Below are positions 1 through 8,354 of a stretch of DNA of 59,854 bases, piece after piece. The stretch is from Ligaoa zhengdingensis (GTDB lineage: Bacteria > Bacillota > Clostridia > Oscillospirales > Ruminococcaceae), in assembly GCF_014384885.1 (NCBI RefSeq), contig NZ_JACRST010000016.1, forward strand, positions 1 through 59,854, written 5' to 3'. The notes under the pieces were generated by a model that had not been told where the DNA came from, did no database searches, and saw nothing but the letters and a program-made list of their open reading frames with translations. Position numbers and translations under genes: made by a program. Every line of letters begins with the position of its first letter. Within the stretch, counting starts at the first letter, position 1.

Positions 1-526
1 TGGTAGCGGTGTCCCAGTTGGTCACTGCTTGCGCTGTTTTGCTCAACGCACTCACGTCGGCCGCGGTCAGCGTCACCGCGCCGGTCTTGCCGTTCACCGA
101 TTCCACCGCTCCGCCGCTGCCGCCGCCCTCCGGTGCGGTCATGGTGCCGTCCGCATTGACAGTGACGTTTCCGCCGTTTTTGACGCCGCCGAGCGCGGTC
201 CCCGCAACCGGCAGGACATAGTTGTTGGCCCCTGTGGCGACGCCGTTGAGCTTGGTTTTGTCTGCGGCAGACATGAACCCCCCTGCGCTGGTGGTGGCTG
301 CGCTGTGGGTGTGCCCCGAGGTTGCCGCGCCTACCTCCGCCGCTGTGGGCGTCCAGCTATCCGGCCGCGCCCCTGTATCTTCGGCTGTGATAGTCACATT
401 TCCGCTCGAATCAGGCGTTTTTCCGTTCACGCTGGACACTGCGCCCTTCAGCGATATTTCATCAATGATTTCGTTTACCTTGTCTGTCACAGCGATTGGC
501 GTAGTCTTTTCTGTGATCTTGTCCAA
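1..526 (-). CDS. Phage tail fibre protein, partial (C-terminus off the left edge)
   Basis: Open minus-strand frame that runs off the window without a stop. The likely start is a TTG at 524-526, preceded by GAGAGGAGTGG. The first ~170 residues hold phage-fibre modules: a VNGKTP...GNVTI segment, a GHTHSAA collar motif, an LGGVKNGGNVTVNADGTM segment and a second VNGKTGAVTLTAADV segment. The same modules occur in the neighbouring fibre gene, from which it is separated by 41 bp, so the two probably share one transcript. The distal receptor-binding part is not visible. Family assignment rests on these repeat motifs only. Confidence 0.75.
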   Translation of the reverse strand, partial: MDKITEKTTPIAVTDKVNEIIDEISLKGAVSSVNGKTPDSSGNVTITAEDTGARPDSWTPTAAEVGAATSGHTHSAATTSAGGFMSAADKTKLNGVATGANNYVLPVAGTALGGVKNGGNVTVNADGTMTAPEGGGSGGAVESVNGKTGAVTLTAADVSALSKTAQAVTNWDTAT

Positions 527-567
527 ATCTTCACCACTCCTCTCTAATGTTTTAGAATTGGATTTCG

Positions 568-3500
568 TTACCGCAGATAGGTAATATTTGCATTGGTCGC
601 ACCCCACGGCGCGCCCGATACCGCCCCCTGCGCAAAGTCGCAGGTAATTTGGGTCAGGTTGGTGCAGTCGGTAAATGCGTTTGTTGCTATCGATTTCAGC
701 GCATTGCCCAGCCTCAGTCTCGTCAAGCCGGTGCATCCATTAAATGCATTAAAGCTGATGTCGGTCAGGCCGGATGGCAGTTCGGTCAGCGCGAGGCTCG
801 TGCAATTCTTAAATGAGGTAATGCCGATTAAAGTTAAGTTGTCTGGTAACTCAGTCAGTGCGAGGCTCGTACAGCCTTCAAATGCACTGGTGCCGATGCT
901 GGTCACACCGGGCGGCAACTCAGTCAGCGCAAGGCCTGCGCAGTACTTAAATACACTTAAGTTAATACTGGTCAATCCGGCGGGTAATTCAGTCAGTGCA
1001 AGTTTGTCGCATCCCTCAAATGCATTGGAGCCAATACTGGTCAAACTGGCAGGTAACGCAGTCAGCGCAAGGTTTCTACAATATAGAAATGCATTGTTTC
1101 CGATATTGGTCAAATCAGCGGGCAGTTCATTCAACGTAAGGCTACCGCAATATGCAAATGCTGAACTTTTAATAGACGTGACGCTGGCCGGTATCGCAAC
1201 CGTATGGAGATTGACGCAATTATAGAATGCACCCGTCCCGATTTCCTGTGTCCCATCAGGGATTGTAAATGTCTTAAATGATCGATCCACTATTTTTGTG
1301 AGGATGTCATCGACCCCGTCCGCCAACTCCTGGAAGGTCGCCACATCATCCTCCTTGGAAACCGTTCCGCCACCGTCGCTAATGGCGGTTTCCAAGAGCT
1401 GCTTTCCACTAGCGACAGATTGAAAATTTTCTTCCAGCGCCTCCTGTACGGTGGTGGCCTGCATCCCGGAAATCGCAGAAATCCCAATGGCCGACGCTGC
1501 GTGGCTGTGGTTACCCGCCGCCACATTGCTCGCTCCGGTTCCCACATTCTTTGTCGCCGCGCTGCCCAGGCCGGTGATCGCCGTATAGGAATGGGTATGG
1601 CTCGCCGCAGCCGCGCCCACTTGCGTATATGTATGCGTATGGCTATTCGTAGCCGCGCCTACTTGGCTCGCAGTAAGCGTGACCGCGCCTTCCCCATTGG
1701 GGAATACCCCATTGATAGACCGCACCACACCGCCGCTGGATGATCCGCCGCCTTCGCCGTCCTCTGCAGTGAGCAGATAGCCCGCAAACTTGTCGTATGA
1801 GATTGCGCTGACTGTTCCGTTAAGCGATTCAATGTCGCAGACCGACAGCTTGTATTTATCCCCGTCCTTGCGGAATACACAGATGGGGTTTTGATCCTCA
1901 AGAGATAATGTCAATGTGTATCTCCCGTCGGTCAGCGCCGACCACCTCGCGTCAGTTTCGGTAAAGTCGGTGCGATTCAGCTTTGCGCCGGCGTCCGGGG
2001 CGGTCATGGTGCCGTCAGAGTTCACCACTACGTTGCCGCCGTTTTTGACTCCACCTAGCTCGTCTCCTGCGATGGGAATGGTAATATTGTTTAACTCTTC
2101 TGTAAGCGAGCGATTTCCTGAGAACGTAATATCTCCTGCAAGATTCAGATTTCCGTTCCAATCCACTGTCATTGCATTGGAACGATTCGATGTTGACGTG
2201 CCATTTCCAAGAATCAATGCTGCAGTTATGTCTTCTGCATTATACTTACCGATAGCAGATTGGCAATTTGAGTTTGTAAGCGTATAATATCCCCTTGCAT
2301 GGGAATAATCCCCTCTAGCCTCCGTACAACTTCCTTCTGCATGAGCGGCGTATCCGATTGCTTTTGTTTCGGTGCCCTCTGCATGAGAGCAGTTTCCGCT
2401 TGCCTCTGAATAGTTTCCTTCTGCATGAGCAGCATAATCGATGGCTTTTGTGGATTTTCCCTCCGCATGAGAATAAGACCCACTAGCCTCTGAATCGTAT
2501 CCTTCTGCATGGACAACGTAACCGGTGGCTTTTGTGGATTTCCCTTCCGCATGAGAATAAGACCCGCTGGCCTCTGTAGAATCTCCCTCCGCATGTGCAG
2601 TTTTGCCACTCGCTATTGTATTTTTACCTTCCGCTGTTGATTCTGCTCCAACAATCGTTCCATCTCTTCGTCCAACACTTACATAACCAGACGTTGCAAC
2701 AGGGTCTAAACCCGAAATATCGTCTGCGGTATGCGTGTGGACAGCTGGTGCCGCCCCCACATCTTCCGCAGTCAGATTGCTCAACTCGTCTGTGAGCGAG
2801 CGGTCTCCCGAAAAGGTGACGTCTCCCGCGAGTTTCAGGTTTCCGTTCCAGTCCAGCGTCATCGCATTGGAACGCGCGTCTTCTGATTCTCCGTTACCGA
2901 CGATTACCGCTGCATTTGTGTCTTCTTCGTTAAATTTTCCGATTGCAAACTGATTCTCTGCGCTTGCTATAGTGTGGTTTCCTCCGGAATGGCTCGCGTT
3001 ACCAGATGCACTCGTGCTAGTGCCCTCAGCGTGTGCATGATCTCCACGAGCACTTGATGTTCCTTCTGCATGTGAGCAAACTCCTGAAGCAGAAGATATT
3101 TTCCCTTCCGCATGAGACCATTCGCCCGTTGCGCTCGTCCCAAAGCCTTCCGCATGAGCCCCTTTTTCGGTTGCATCAGTCATATAACCCTCTGCGTGAG
3201 AGTAATCTCCTGTCGCCTTGGTAAAGCTTCCCTCGGCATGAGAAAACCCATATATGTAGCCAGAAGCTAAGGTGTTACTGCCCTCCGCATGGCTTGCACG
3301 ACCGGATGCATTTGTGTTGATCCCCTCCGCATGAGAATAAGATCCGCTCGCCACATTGTCCGGAACGTTAAATATTTCCGCCCCAGTTGCGGGCGTCCCG
3401 TCCCCTTTTGCTCCGTGGCGGCCGATCATCTTGACATAATTGGTTCCGTCTGCGGAATACTCCACCACGCCGTTTTCGTCCAGGCGCATCTTCAGAATGT

Positions 3501-3696
3501 CGTCCGACACAATCCTGCTGCCCAACTCAGTGTCCAGCTCGTCGATCAGCGCGTTGTATTTTGGCTGTACGACCTCCTTCACCGCGCGGTCAAATACGTA
3601 TTTGTTTTCCTGCGCGGTTCCGGTCAGCCTGTCGGGCGCGCTGACCACGTCTTTATCGGCGTAGTCGGCCGCCGTTATCTTTTTATCTGTAATCAA
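568..3696 (-). CDS. Phage tail fibre/adhesin: YadA-head-like HAEG repeats plus BspA-type leucine-rich repeats
   Basis: About 1042 residues from a TTG at 3696, preceded by AAAGGGGTGAT; an in-frame ATG at 3714 overlaps the upstream gene. Order of parts: a short fibre N-terminus (ITDKKITAADYADK), a block of about eight SHAEG/AHAEG units, a DWNGNL...FSGDRSL segment, a second block of about seven HAEG units followed by the same segment, and a linker rich in SHTHTYTQVGAA. The C-terminus has nine 23-residue repeats of the LTSIG..AF..C..LALTELP type (BspA/LRR_5), ending in GAVSGAPWGATNANITY. HAEG repeats form trimeric beta-roll heads in YadA-like proteins and phage fibres. BspA repeats occur on bacterial surface adhesins. 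Likely the main host-recognition fibre. Confidence 0.85.
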   Translation of the reverse strand: MITDKKITAADYADKDVVSAPDRLTGTAQENKYVFDRAVKEVVQPKYNALIDELDTELGSRIVSDDILKMRLDENGVVEYSADGTNYVKMIGRHGAKGDGTPATGAEIFNVPDNVASGSYSHAEGINTNASGRASHAEGSNTLASGYIYGFSHAEGSFTKATGDYSHAEGYMTDATEKGAHAEGFGTSATGEWSHAEGKISSASGVCSHAEGTSSARGDHAHAEGTSTSASGNASHSGGNHTIASAENQFAIGKFNEEDTNAAVIVGNGESEDARSNAMTLDWNGNLKLAGDVTFSGDRSLTDELSNLTAEDVGAAPAVHTHTADDISGLDPVATSGYVSVGRRDGTIVGAESTAEGKNTIASGKTAHAEGDSTEASGSYSHAEGKSTKATGYVVHAEGYDSEASGSYSHAEGKSTKAIDYAAHAEGNYSEASGNCSHAEGTETKAIGYAAHAEGSCTEARGDYSHARGYYTLTNSNCQSAIGKYNAEDITAALILGNGTSTSNRSNAMTVDWNGNLNLAGDITFSGNRSLTEELNNITIPIAGDELGGVKNGGNVVVNSDGTMTAPDAGAKLNRTDFTETDARWSALTDGRYTLTLSLEDQNPICVFRKDGDKYKLSVCDIESLNGTVSAISYDKFAGYLLTAEDGEGGGSSSGGVVRSINGVFPNGEGAVTLTASQVGAATNSHTHTYTQVGAAAASHTHSYTAITGLGSAATKNVGTGASNVAAGNHSHAASAIGISAISGMQATTVQEALEENFQSVASGKQLLETAISDGGGTVSKEDDVATFQELADGVDDILTKIVDRSFKTFTIPDGTQEIGTGAFYNCVNLHTVAIPASVTSIKSSAFAYCGSLTLNELPADLTNIGNNAFLYCRNLALTALPASLTSIGSNAFEGCDKLALTELPAGLTSINLSVFKYCAGLALTELPPGVTSIGTSAFEGCTSLALTELPDNLTLIGITSFKNCTSLALTELPSGLTDISFNAFNGCTGLTRLRLGNALKSIATNAFTDCTNLTQITCDFAQGAVSGAPWGATNANITYLR

Positions 3697-3700
3697 TCGA

Positions 3701-5614
3701 TCACCCCTTTGCATAGTTGCCCTTTACATACCGCTTGATGATGCCCAAAATGCCAAAGCCCTCGTTTTTGGCCTTGTTTCGGACGATGAATTGCAGCGTC
3801 TTGTACTTCTTCACCTTAAAATTCATCGGAACCACCTGCGGCGCGTCGTTGCTGTTGAAGCTGATGCGTTCAAAATCGATATCGCTCCAGTTCCAGATGT
3901 CCATATAGGCGCTCGTCATCGATTGCTCAAGCGTGTCCCGGTCGGTGCGCACCAAAATCTCCACGCTGCTGCGCTGATAGGGCTTGATCTGGATGCCGCT
4001 GCCCTTCTTCGGCATGGTCTTGAGGGTCATAAAATCCCCGTCATCGTCCGCCTTGGTGGCCCATTGGCAGTAGATCGCCTCGCTGTTATCTTTTGTTTCA
4101 TCAGCGTGCCAGTTGTCGCTGTATGCCTCCATCGGGCGCTCACTCATCGCCAAATCGTTGTTAAATCGGCAAATCCATCCGTCCGCCTTGCCAAAGTACA
4201 GGTCGCCATCGTGTTCAAAGAAACAGACAGCCGGTATGTTGTTCCAGTGGTAACATTCATAGATGTAGTCCCCGTTCGTCTTTGATACATACGATTTCGG
4301 CTGGTTCCCGTCGAGGACATAGCAGTTGTTGTTGACGCACACCAAATACTTGTTGTTCCAGTTCACCGCAATCGCCCCCGCCAAATTGGGCTCCTTGGTC
4401 AATGCCGGATCGACATAATAGCTGCGGTTCTGCACGGTGCGTTCCGCGTTGATCAGATTGGAGGTGATCGCATACACGCCGGTGCGGGCCAAAAACAGCG
4501 GCTCGTCGTCGATGGTGGCGAAGCTCCCCGGAGCAATCGCCCCGATGCCCGCGATCCCCTGCTTGAGCGGAAAGGTGATCGTGGTCCCGTCGTAGGAGGC
4601 GCTGCGGAAAAAGATGGTGGAATCCTGCGCGTTGTCCTCCTTGATGATCGCCAGGTATTCGCCCACGCGCGCATAGCCCATAATCGCCGTCCCCGAAACG
4701 CCCACGTTGGAATAATTCATGTCCGGGAAGTAGGTCGGGTCGTTGATGTTTGAAATCCAGTCGGTGTTCGGATAGTCCGGGTTTCCCGAAACAATCACGC
4801 GGTCGGTGTTTCCGTATCCGTACTGGGTGCAGATGGTGCACCCCAGAATCCGGTTCTGGTAACCCTTCGTCGTCTTGGTAAAGGTGATCTGCACATTGTC
4901 CTGGCCCGTCACAGTCGGCTTTCCCGGCGCAGTCGTGAACGTCACCTTGCCCGCCGGGGCGTCCACCGTGTACTTCGTCGTTGTATCGCTGTTTTCTACT
5001 TCCTCTCCATTCACCATCACCTTGTCCACGCTTTCGATGTCGTCACTGGTGAGCTGGTACACCGTCGCTTCTCCATCCGCCAAAAACGAATTCGTCCGTT
5101 TCTTTTGCAGCAGGTTCACGCTGTAAAGCGGCGTCCCGCCTCCGCTCGGTGCGCGCCCGATCACCACCGTCGGCACATAAGCGTCCTCGGTCGCGTCCTT
5201 CACATTGATCTGATATTCTCCCTCAGCTTCGCCCTCCACCGCCTCGCAGACCAGATATTCCGCCCCGGTGAGAAGGTAAAATTTATCATTGAACACAAAG
5301 CCGCTCGACTTCCCGTTGCGAATTTGAACGCCCTCGATCTCCTGCGGCGCATCCGACAGGTTCCATCGGTAGAGCTTCGTGCCGCCGTGAACAAAATAAT
5401 ACTTCTCGCCCTTCAGCTTGGCGTAGAAAATCCCATTGACCGGTGAATCCACCTGGTGCAACCGCCGCCATCCCACCCGCTTCTCCGGGAAGTTGTCGTT
5501 GTCCGATACCAGGTTGGGCGCATAGGGAGAGCGCGAATTGTCTATCTTGGTCGGGTCGCTCGCCATGTCCACGCCCTTGAAATTGGAATACACGGTGGTA
5601 TAAATCTTCGCCAT
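3701..5614 (-). CDS. Phage tail-hub/DNA-stabilisation protein, P22 gp10-like beta-propeller (putative)
   Basis: 637 residues, start ATG at 5614 just after the adaptor stop. The sequence has many short beta-strand-like repeats (for example YYFVHGGTKLYRWN, KFYLLTGAEYLV, NKYLVCVNNNCYVLD, DLYFGKADGWICRFN) typical of a propeller. The position after portal, scaffold, coat and a gp4-sized adaptor, and before the fibres, matches the P22 order gp4-gp10. In that family gp10 closes the portal channel and carries the tail machinery. Function is inferred from order and fold-like repeats; I recognise no catalytic motif. The last bases overlap the alternative start of the fibre gene. Confidence 0.6.
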   Translation of the reverse strand: MAKIYTTVYSNFKGVDMASDPTKIDNSRSPYAPNLVSDNDNFPEKRVGWRRLHQVDSPVNGIFYAKLKGEKYYFVHGGTKLYRWNLSDAPQEIEGVQIRNGKSSGFVFNDKFYLLTGAEYLVCEAVEGEAEGEYQINVKDATEDAYVPTVVIGRAPSGGGTPLYSVNLLQKKRTNSFLADGEATVYQLTSDDIESVDKVMVNGEEVENSDTTTKYTVDAPAGKVTFTTAPGKPTVTGQDNVQITFTKTTKGYQNRILGCTICTQYGYGNTDRVIVSGNPDYPNTDWISNINDPTYFPDMNYSNVGVSGTAIMGYARVGEYLAIIKEDNAQDSTIFFRSASYDGTTITFPLKQGIAGIGAIAPGSFATIDDEPLFLARTGVYAITSNLINAERTVQNRSYYVDPALTKEPNLAGAIAVNWNNKYLVCVNNNCYVLDGNQPKSYVSKTNGDYIYECYHWNNIPAVCFFEHDGDLYFGKADGWICRFNNDLAMSERPMEAYSDNWHADETKDNSEAIYCQWATKADDDGDFMTLKTMPKKGSGIQIKPYQRSSVEILVRTDRDTLEQSMTSAYMDIWNWSDIDFERISFNSNDAPQVVPMNFKVKKYKTLQFIVRNKAKNEGFGILGIIKRYVKGNYAKG

Positions 5615-5615
5615 G

Positions 5616-6176
5616 CTACCACCTCGCCTTCACCGTCGCCATCGGTCCGGGAATCGCTGTATTAAGAGTGGCCACCATTCTGTCGTAAAGCGCCAGCAGC
5701 GAGCGATAATCCACCACCAGGTCCACAACAAGCTGCTGTGCCGCCACCCAGTAGGGCATACACTCCTGTGCATCGGGGTCGATCTCAAACTCGTAGCTGT
5801 CCGGCGTCTCTTCGGTGATCGGCGCGGGATATGCGAAGTATTCCAGCTCCACGCGCCTGGTTTCGTCCGCCGGCAAAACAAGCGATTTCCCGATCCATTT
5901 TCCAATGCCGATGGTCTCATAGTCAGCCCACAGCCGCAGCGGCATATAAAAGTCGTCCGGCGCGGGGTACTCGATGTACTTCTCGTCATTATCAGGAGGG
6001 TGGATCGGCACGACATACCGGCGTTGGATGCGCTTGATGGTCGCCATATTCCGTTGTGCAGCGTCGAAAAACGCGTTCATCTTGAGGTTGATATCCTTGT
6101 CGATTGTCTTGTTTCCCCCCGAGGAGTATTCGTCCATCAGCTTGATGACCTTATCCTTTGCTTCTCCCAATGTCAT
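5616..6176 (-). CDS. Phage head-tail adaptor protein, gp4-like
   Basis: 186 residues, ATG at 6176 after AAAGGAGGAGAACGGT. A helical N-terminus (LGEAKDKVIKLMDEY, KMNAFFDAAQRNMATIKRIQRRYVV) is followed by a short beta-rich region and a helical C-terminus (YWVAAQQLVVDLVVDYRSLLALYDRMV). This pattern is shared by head-completion adaptors that sit under the portal. It lies just downstream of a terminator hairpin and directly upstream of the propeller-like hub gene, whose start follows its stop by one base. Assignment is by size, helix pattern and gene order. Confidence 0.6.
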   Translation of the reverse strand: MTLGEAKDKVIKLMDEYSSGGNKTIDKDINLKMNAFFDAAQRNMATIKRIQRRYVVPIHPPDNDEKYIEYPAPDDFYMPLRLWADYETIGIGKWIGKSLVLPADETRRVELEYFAYPAPITEETPDSYEFEIDPDAQECMPYWVAAQQLVVDLVVDYRSLLALYDRMVATLNTAIPGPMATVKARW

Positions 6177-6193
6177 ACCGTTCTCCTCCTTTC

Positions 6194-6223
6194 AAAAAAG
6201 GGCGGAGCAATGCCCCGCCCTTT
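6194..6223 (-). terminator. Intrinsic terminator inside the late operon
   Basis: Arms AAAGGGCGG and CCGCCCTTT (9 bp, 9-nt loop) are followed on the minus strand by a six-T run. It lies between the decoration gene and the adaptor gene, so it could lower expression of tail genes relative to capsid genes. Confidence 0.75.
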
Positions 6224-6237
6224 GGATGTTGTCTCCG

Positions 6238-6579
6238 TCACGGCAAAACCACACAGGCCGCCTTGATGGTAGCCGGTCCGGTGATTTGGATTTTCCCTCT
6301 ATTTTCGCCGGAAACGTTGACAAACGCGCCGCTCTCCAGGTTGACGCACTGTGTCCCGGCCGCCGAGAAGGTCACCGTCAAATCCTTGACGCCCTGCAGG
6401 CCGTTGCCCGCCTTGATGACCGCGCTGCCGGCCGCTGTGGCCTCCAGGATAATCAGCATCTTTTCATCCGCCGCCGCGGTGATGAGCGCGCCGTCCGATG
6501 CATTCAGCGCCGCGGGTGCGGTGTACGCTGCGGGCGTATTTCTGGAAAGAACGGTGTTTACAATTGCTGTCGCTGCCAT
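6238..6579 (-). CDS. Phage capsid decoration/head-fibre protein (putative)
   Basis: 113 residues, rich in Ala, Thr, Val and Gly, with alternating beta-strand pattern (MLIILEATAAGSAVIKAGNG, LTVTFSAAGTQCVNLESGAFV, GKIQITGPATIKAACVVLP). A small all-beta protein encoded 13 bp after the coat gene is normally a capsid decoration or head-fibre protein. RBS AGGAGGGGTAACC precedes the ATG. It is followed by a terminator, so it ends the capsid transcription unit. I see no family-specific residue, so the role is inferred from position and composition. Confidence 0.55.
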   Translation of the reverse strand: MAATAIVNTVLSRNTPAAYTAPAALNASDGALITAAADEKMLIILEATAAGSAVIKAGNGLQGVKDLTVTFSAAGTQCVNLESGAFVNVSGENRGKIQITGPATIKAACVVLP

Positions 6580-6592
6580 AGGTTACCCCTCC

Positions 6593-7414
6593 TTAGCTGT
6601 TGTGGCATTTGAGCACGGCCAATTCCTTGGGCCGCACCACCTTGCCACCGTAGGTGTTCAGTCCTTTGATCGCGTCCGAAAAGCGCTTCTCCGGGCGATA
6701 CGCTTCCAACTTGTCGATGCCGTTGCAGTATGCGGCGGCCTTCGAGGTCTTGACGATGATGTAATCGTCGGTGCCGTCGTTGTAGATGTTGTTGGACATC
6801 TTCACACGGGCGCTTTTGTACAGGCCGAGCACGCCCTTTGCAATCAGGCCGTCGTTGTCGGTCTTGAGCTCCACCAGGCGGTCGGAAAACAGGTCGTAGA
6901 ACCAGGGCGTCAGATAGATCGTCACCTTGTCCTTGGTCGATACCCCGTTGTCCCACAGCTTGACAAACAGCTTGTCAATCGCCTTTTTGGCCGCGTCCGC
7001 CGTGGTGATGCTGGTGGAATTGCTGGTGAAGCCGGCTCCCAGGGCCAACACCTTGGCGAGGAAGGTGTCCTCCGCTTCCGCCAGGCCGCGCGTGGTCTCC
7101 TCAGACAGCGCGGGCATGAGGCCAGGCGTCGCCTGCGCTTTGTCGATGTCGTCGATCCCGTAGTTGAAATAGTCGTACTGGTCGATATCCAGGAACACGC
7201 TGGTGTCGGGCGGGGTCTCCGGCGCGTCGATGTCCGTCTCCGGCACATATTTCTTGATGGTCGGGCGGCTCACGCCGAGAATCTTCACACGCTTGCCCTG
7301 TTTTGCCTCACCCTCAAACTTGTAGTCGCAATCCTGTTTGAATACGGTGAACTTGGGCAGCTCCAACTGAATGTGCTTGCTCCACACTGTGGGTTTAAAA
7401 TTTGAATATGCCAT
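6593..7414 (-). CDS. Major capsid protein, P22 coat-protein family
   Basis: 273 residues. The N-terminus (AYSNFKPTVWSKHIQLELPK, then VFKQDCDYKFEGEAKQGKRVKI) is the pattern seen in P22-type coat proteins of Firmicute phages: an N-arm with the phrase 'kptvws..i...l'. It also has the usual stretch SVFLDIDQYDYFNYGIDDIDKAQ and the late segment KMSNNIY. The ATG follows GGAGTGATTTGAGGT. It sits between a scaffold-like gene and a decoration gene, as expected for the coat. P22 gp5 itself is longer (430 residues), so an inserted domain may be absent here. Confidence 0.85.
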   Translation of the reverse strand: MAYSNFKPTVWSKHIQLELPKFTVFKQDCDYKFEGEAKQGKRVKILGVSRPTIKKYVPETDIDAPETPPDTSVFLDIDQYDYFNYGIDDIDKAQATPGLMPALSEETTRGLAEAEDTFLAKVLALGAGFTSNSTSITTADAAKKAIDKLFVKLWDNGVSTKDKVTIYLTPWFYDLFSDRLVELKTDNDGLIAKGVLGLYKSARVKMSNNIYNDGTDDYIIVKTSKAAAYCNGIDKLEAYRPEKRFSDAIKGLNTYGGKVVRPKELAVLKCHNS

Positions 7415-7429
7415 ACCTCAAATCACTCC

Positions 7430-8209
7430 TTATCTCCATTTTGTCATTGACCGCTGCACCGCTTCCATCACGCGCGGATTCTCCAAGTCCTTTTCGGACA
7501 ACCGGTCCACCTCCTCGGGGGAATAGTAGTCCTTTTCCTTCGGGGTGCTGGTGTTCACCGCGCCAATCTCGGGCGGCGCAGGCTTGGTGTTCTGCTGCCG
7601 CGTCTGGCTAACTGCGTTGTAAGCGGTCTGCGTATCCACCCCGGCCGCGCGTAGGGCGAGGAACTGCGGCCCCAAATCCAACACGCTTTTTGCCGTCTCC
7701 CCCGGATTCAGCCGCTTGATCTCCCCCAGGTCATCGTCTAAAATCCGCTGGTCCTCGCGCCGCTGGTACTCCGCGAGCTGCTGCCTCATCTGTACGACCT
7801 CCGGCGCGTTTTGCATCGCCTGCCGGAACCGCTCTTCCTCCGCTGCCCGCTCCTGTCTGAGCTCAGACACGCTGATGTTCCTCTGGGCCGCCTCCAGCGT
7901 GTCGAGAACTTCGTCCAGGTTGTCGCCCTGGTACCCGTACCGGTTCAGGACATTCTGGGCGCGCTGGGCTGCCGCCCTGGCCTGTTCCGCTTCCCGGCGC
8001 GCCGCCTGGGCCTCCCGGCGAAACTGTGCGAACCTGGCGTTTTCCTCCGCCGTCTGCGCAGGCTTGGCGGGTGCCTGCGGGCCGGGTTCCGTCGTCTGTT
8101 CCCCGGCGGTTGCGCCATCCTCTGCGGCGGGTTCCTGAGCCGCCACGACCGGCTCCTGTCCCGCGTCATCCTCTGTGCTGAGAATGCTATCAGGATTTAA
8201 CTCTTCCAT
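7430..8209 (-). CDS. Phage scaffolding protein
   Basis: 259 residues, strongly hydrophilic. Residues ~1-60 are acidic and Pro/Ala/Gln-rich. Residues ~60-155 are a long coiled coil (ARREAEQARAAAQRAQNVL, ELRQERAAEEERFRQAM). The C-terminus is charged and ends KWR. No enzyme motif is seen. A coiled-coil, disordered protein encoded directly before the coat gene is the hallmark of an internal scaffold that guides procapsid assembly. It is separated from the coat start by 15 bp and from the zinc-ribbon gene by 4 bp. Confidence 0.8.
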   Translation of the reverse strand: MEELNPDSILSTEDDAGQEPVVAAQEPAAEDGATAGEQTTEPGPQAPAKPAQTAEENARFAQFRREAQAARREAEQARAAAQRAQNVLNRYGYQGDNLDEVLDTLEAAQRNISVSELRQERAAEEERFRQAMQNAPEVVQMRQQLAEYQRREDQRILDDDLGEIKRLNPGETAKSVLDLGPQFLALRAAGVDTQTAYNAVSQTRQQNTKPAPPEIGAVNTSTPKEKDYYSPEEVDRLSEKDLENPRVMEAVQRSMTKWR

Positions 8210-8213
8210 CGCT

Positions 8214-8354
8214 TCACTGCTCCTTTTCTTCTATTTGTTCTGCTTCCGGCGGTTGATAATTCGGGCACTGCCGGTTCCAGCACCCGTATTCCGGGTTGTC
8301 CTCCTGATCCACCCGGTTGATCTGCATCTCATTGCGGCAAAACGGGCACAGCAT
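8214..8354 (-). CDS. Small zinc-ribbon phage protein
   Basis: 46 residues starting MLCPFCRNEM, chosen because GGAGGAGGTG stands 7 nt before this ATG and the longer frame would run into the portal gene. CPFC at the start and CWNRQC later form a four-cysteine zinc knuckle; the tail is acidic (PPEAEQIEEKEQ). It overlaps the portal 3' end by 26 bp, indicating coupled translation. Function unknown; such mini zinc ribbons often lie between portal and scaffold genes in related phages. Confidence 0.7.
   Translation of the reverse strand: MLCPFCRNEMQINRVDQEDNPEYGCWNRQCPNYQPPEAEQIEEKEQ

Noticed and set aside
568..3696. Diversity-generating retroelement target in the fibre
   Set aside because: No reverse transcriptase or template repeat is visible in the window; the repeats are structural.
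6158..7405. 415-residue plus-strand open frame opposite the coat gene
   Set aside because: It is a GC-driven shadow of the coat, decoration and adaptor genes, has no recognisable domain or RBS, and lies antisense to well-supported genes.
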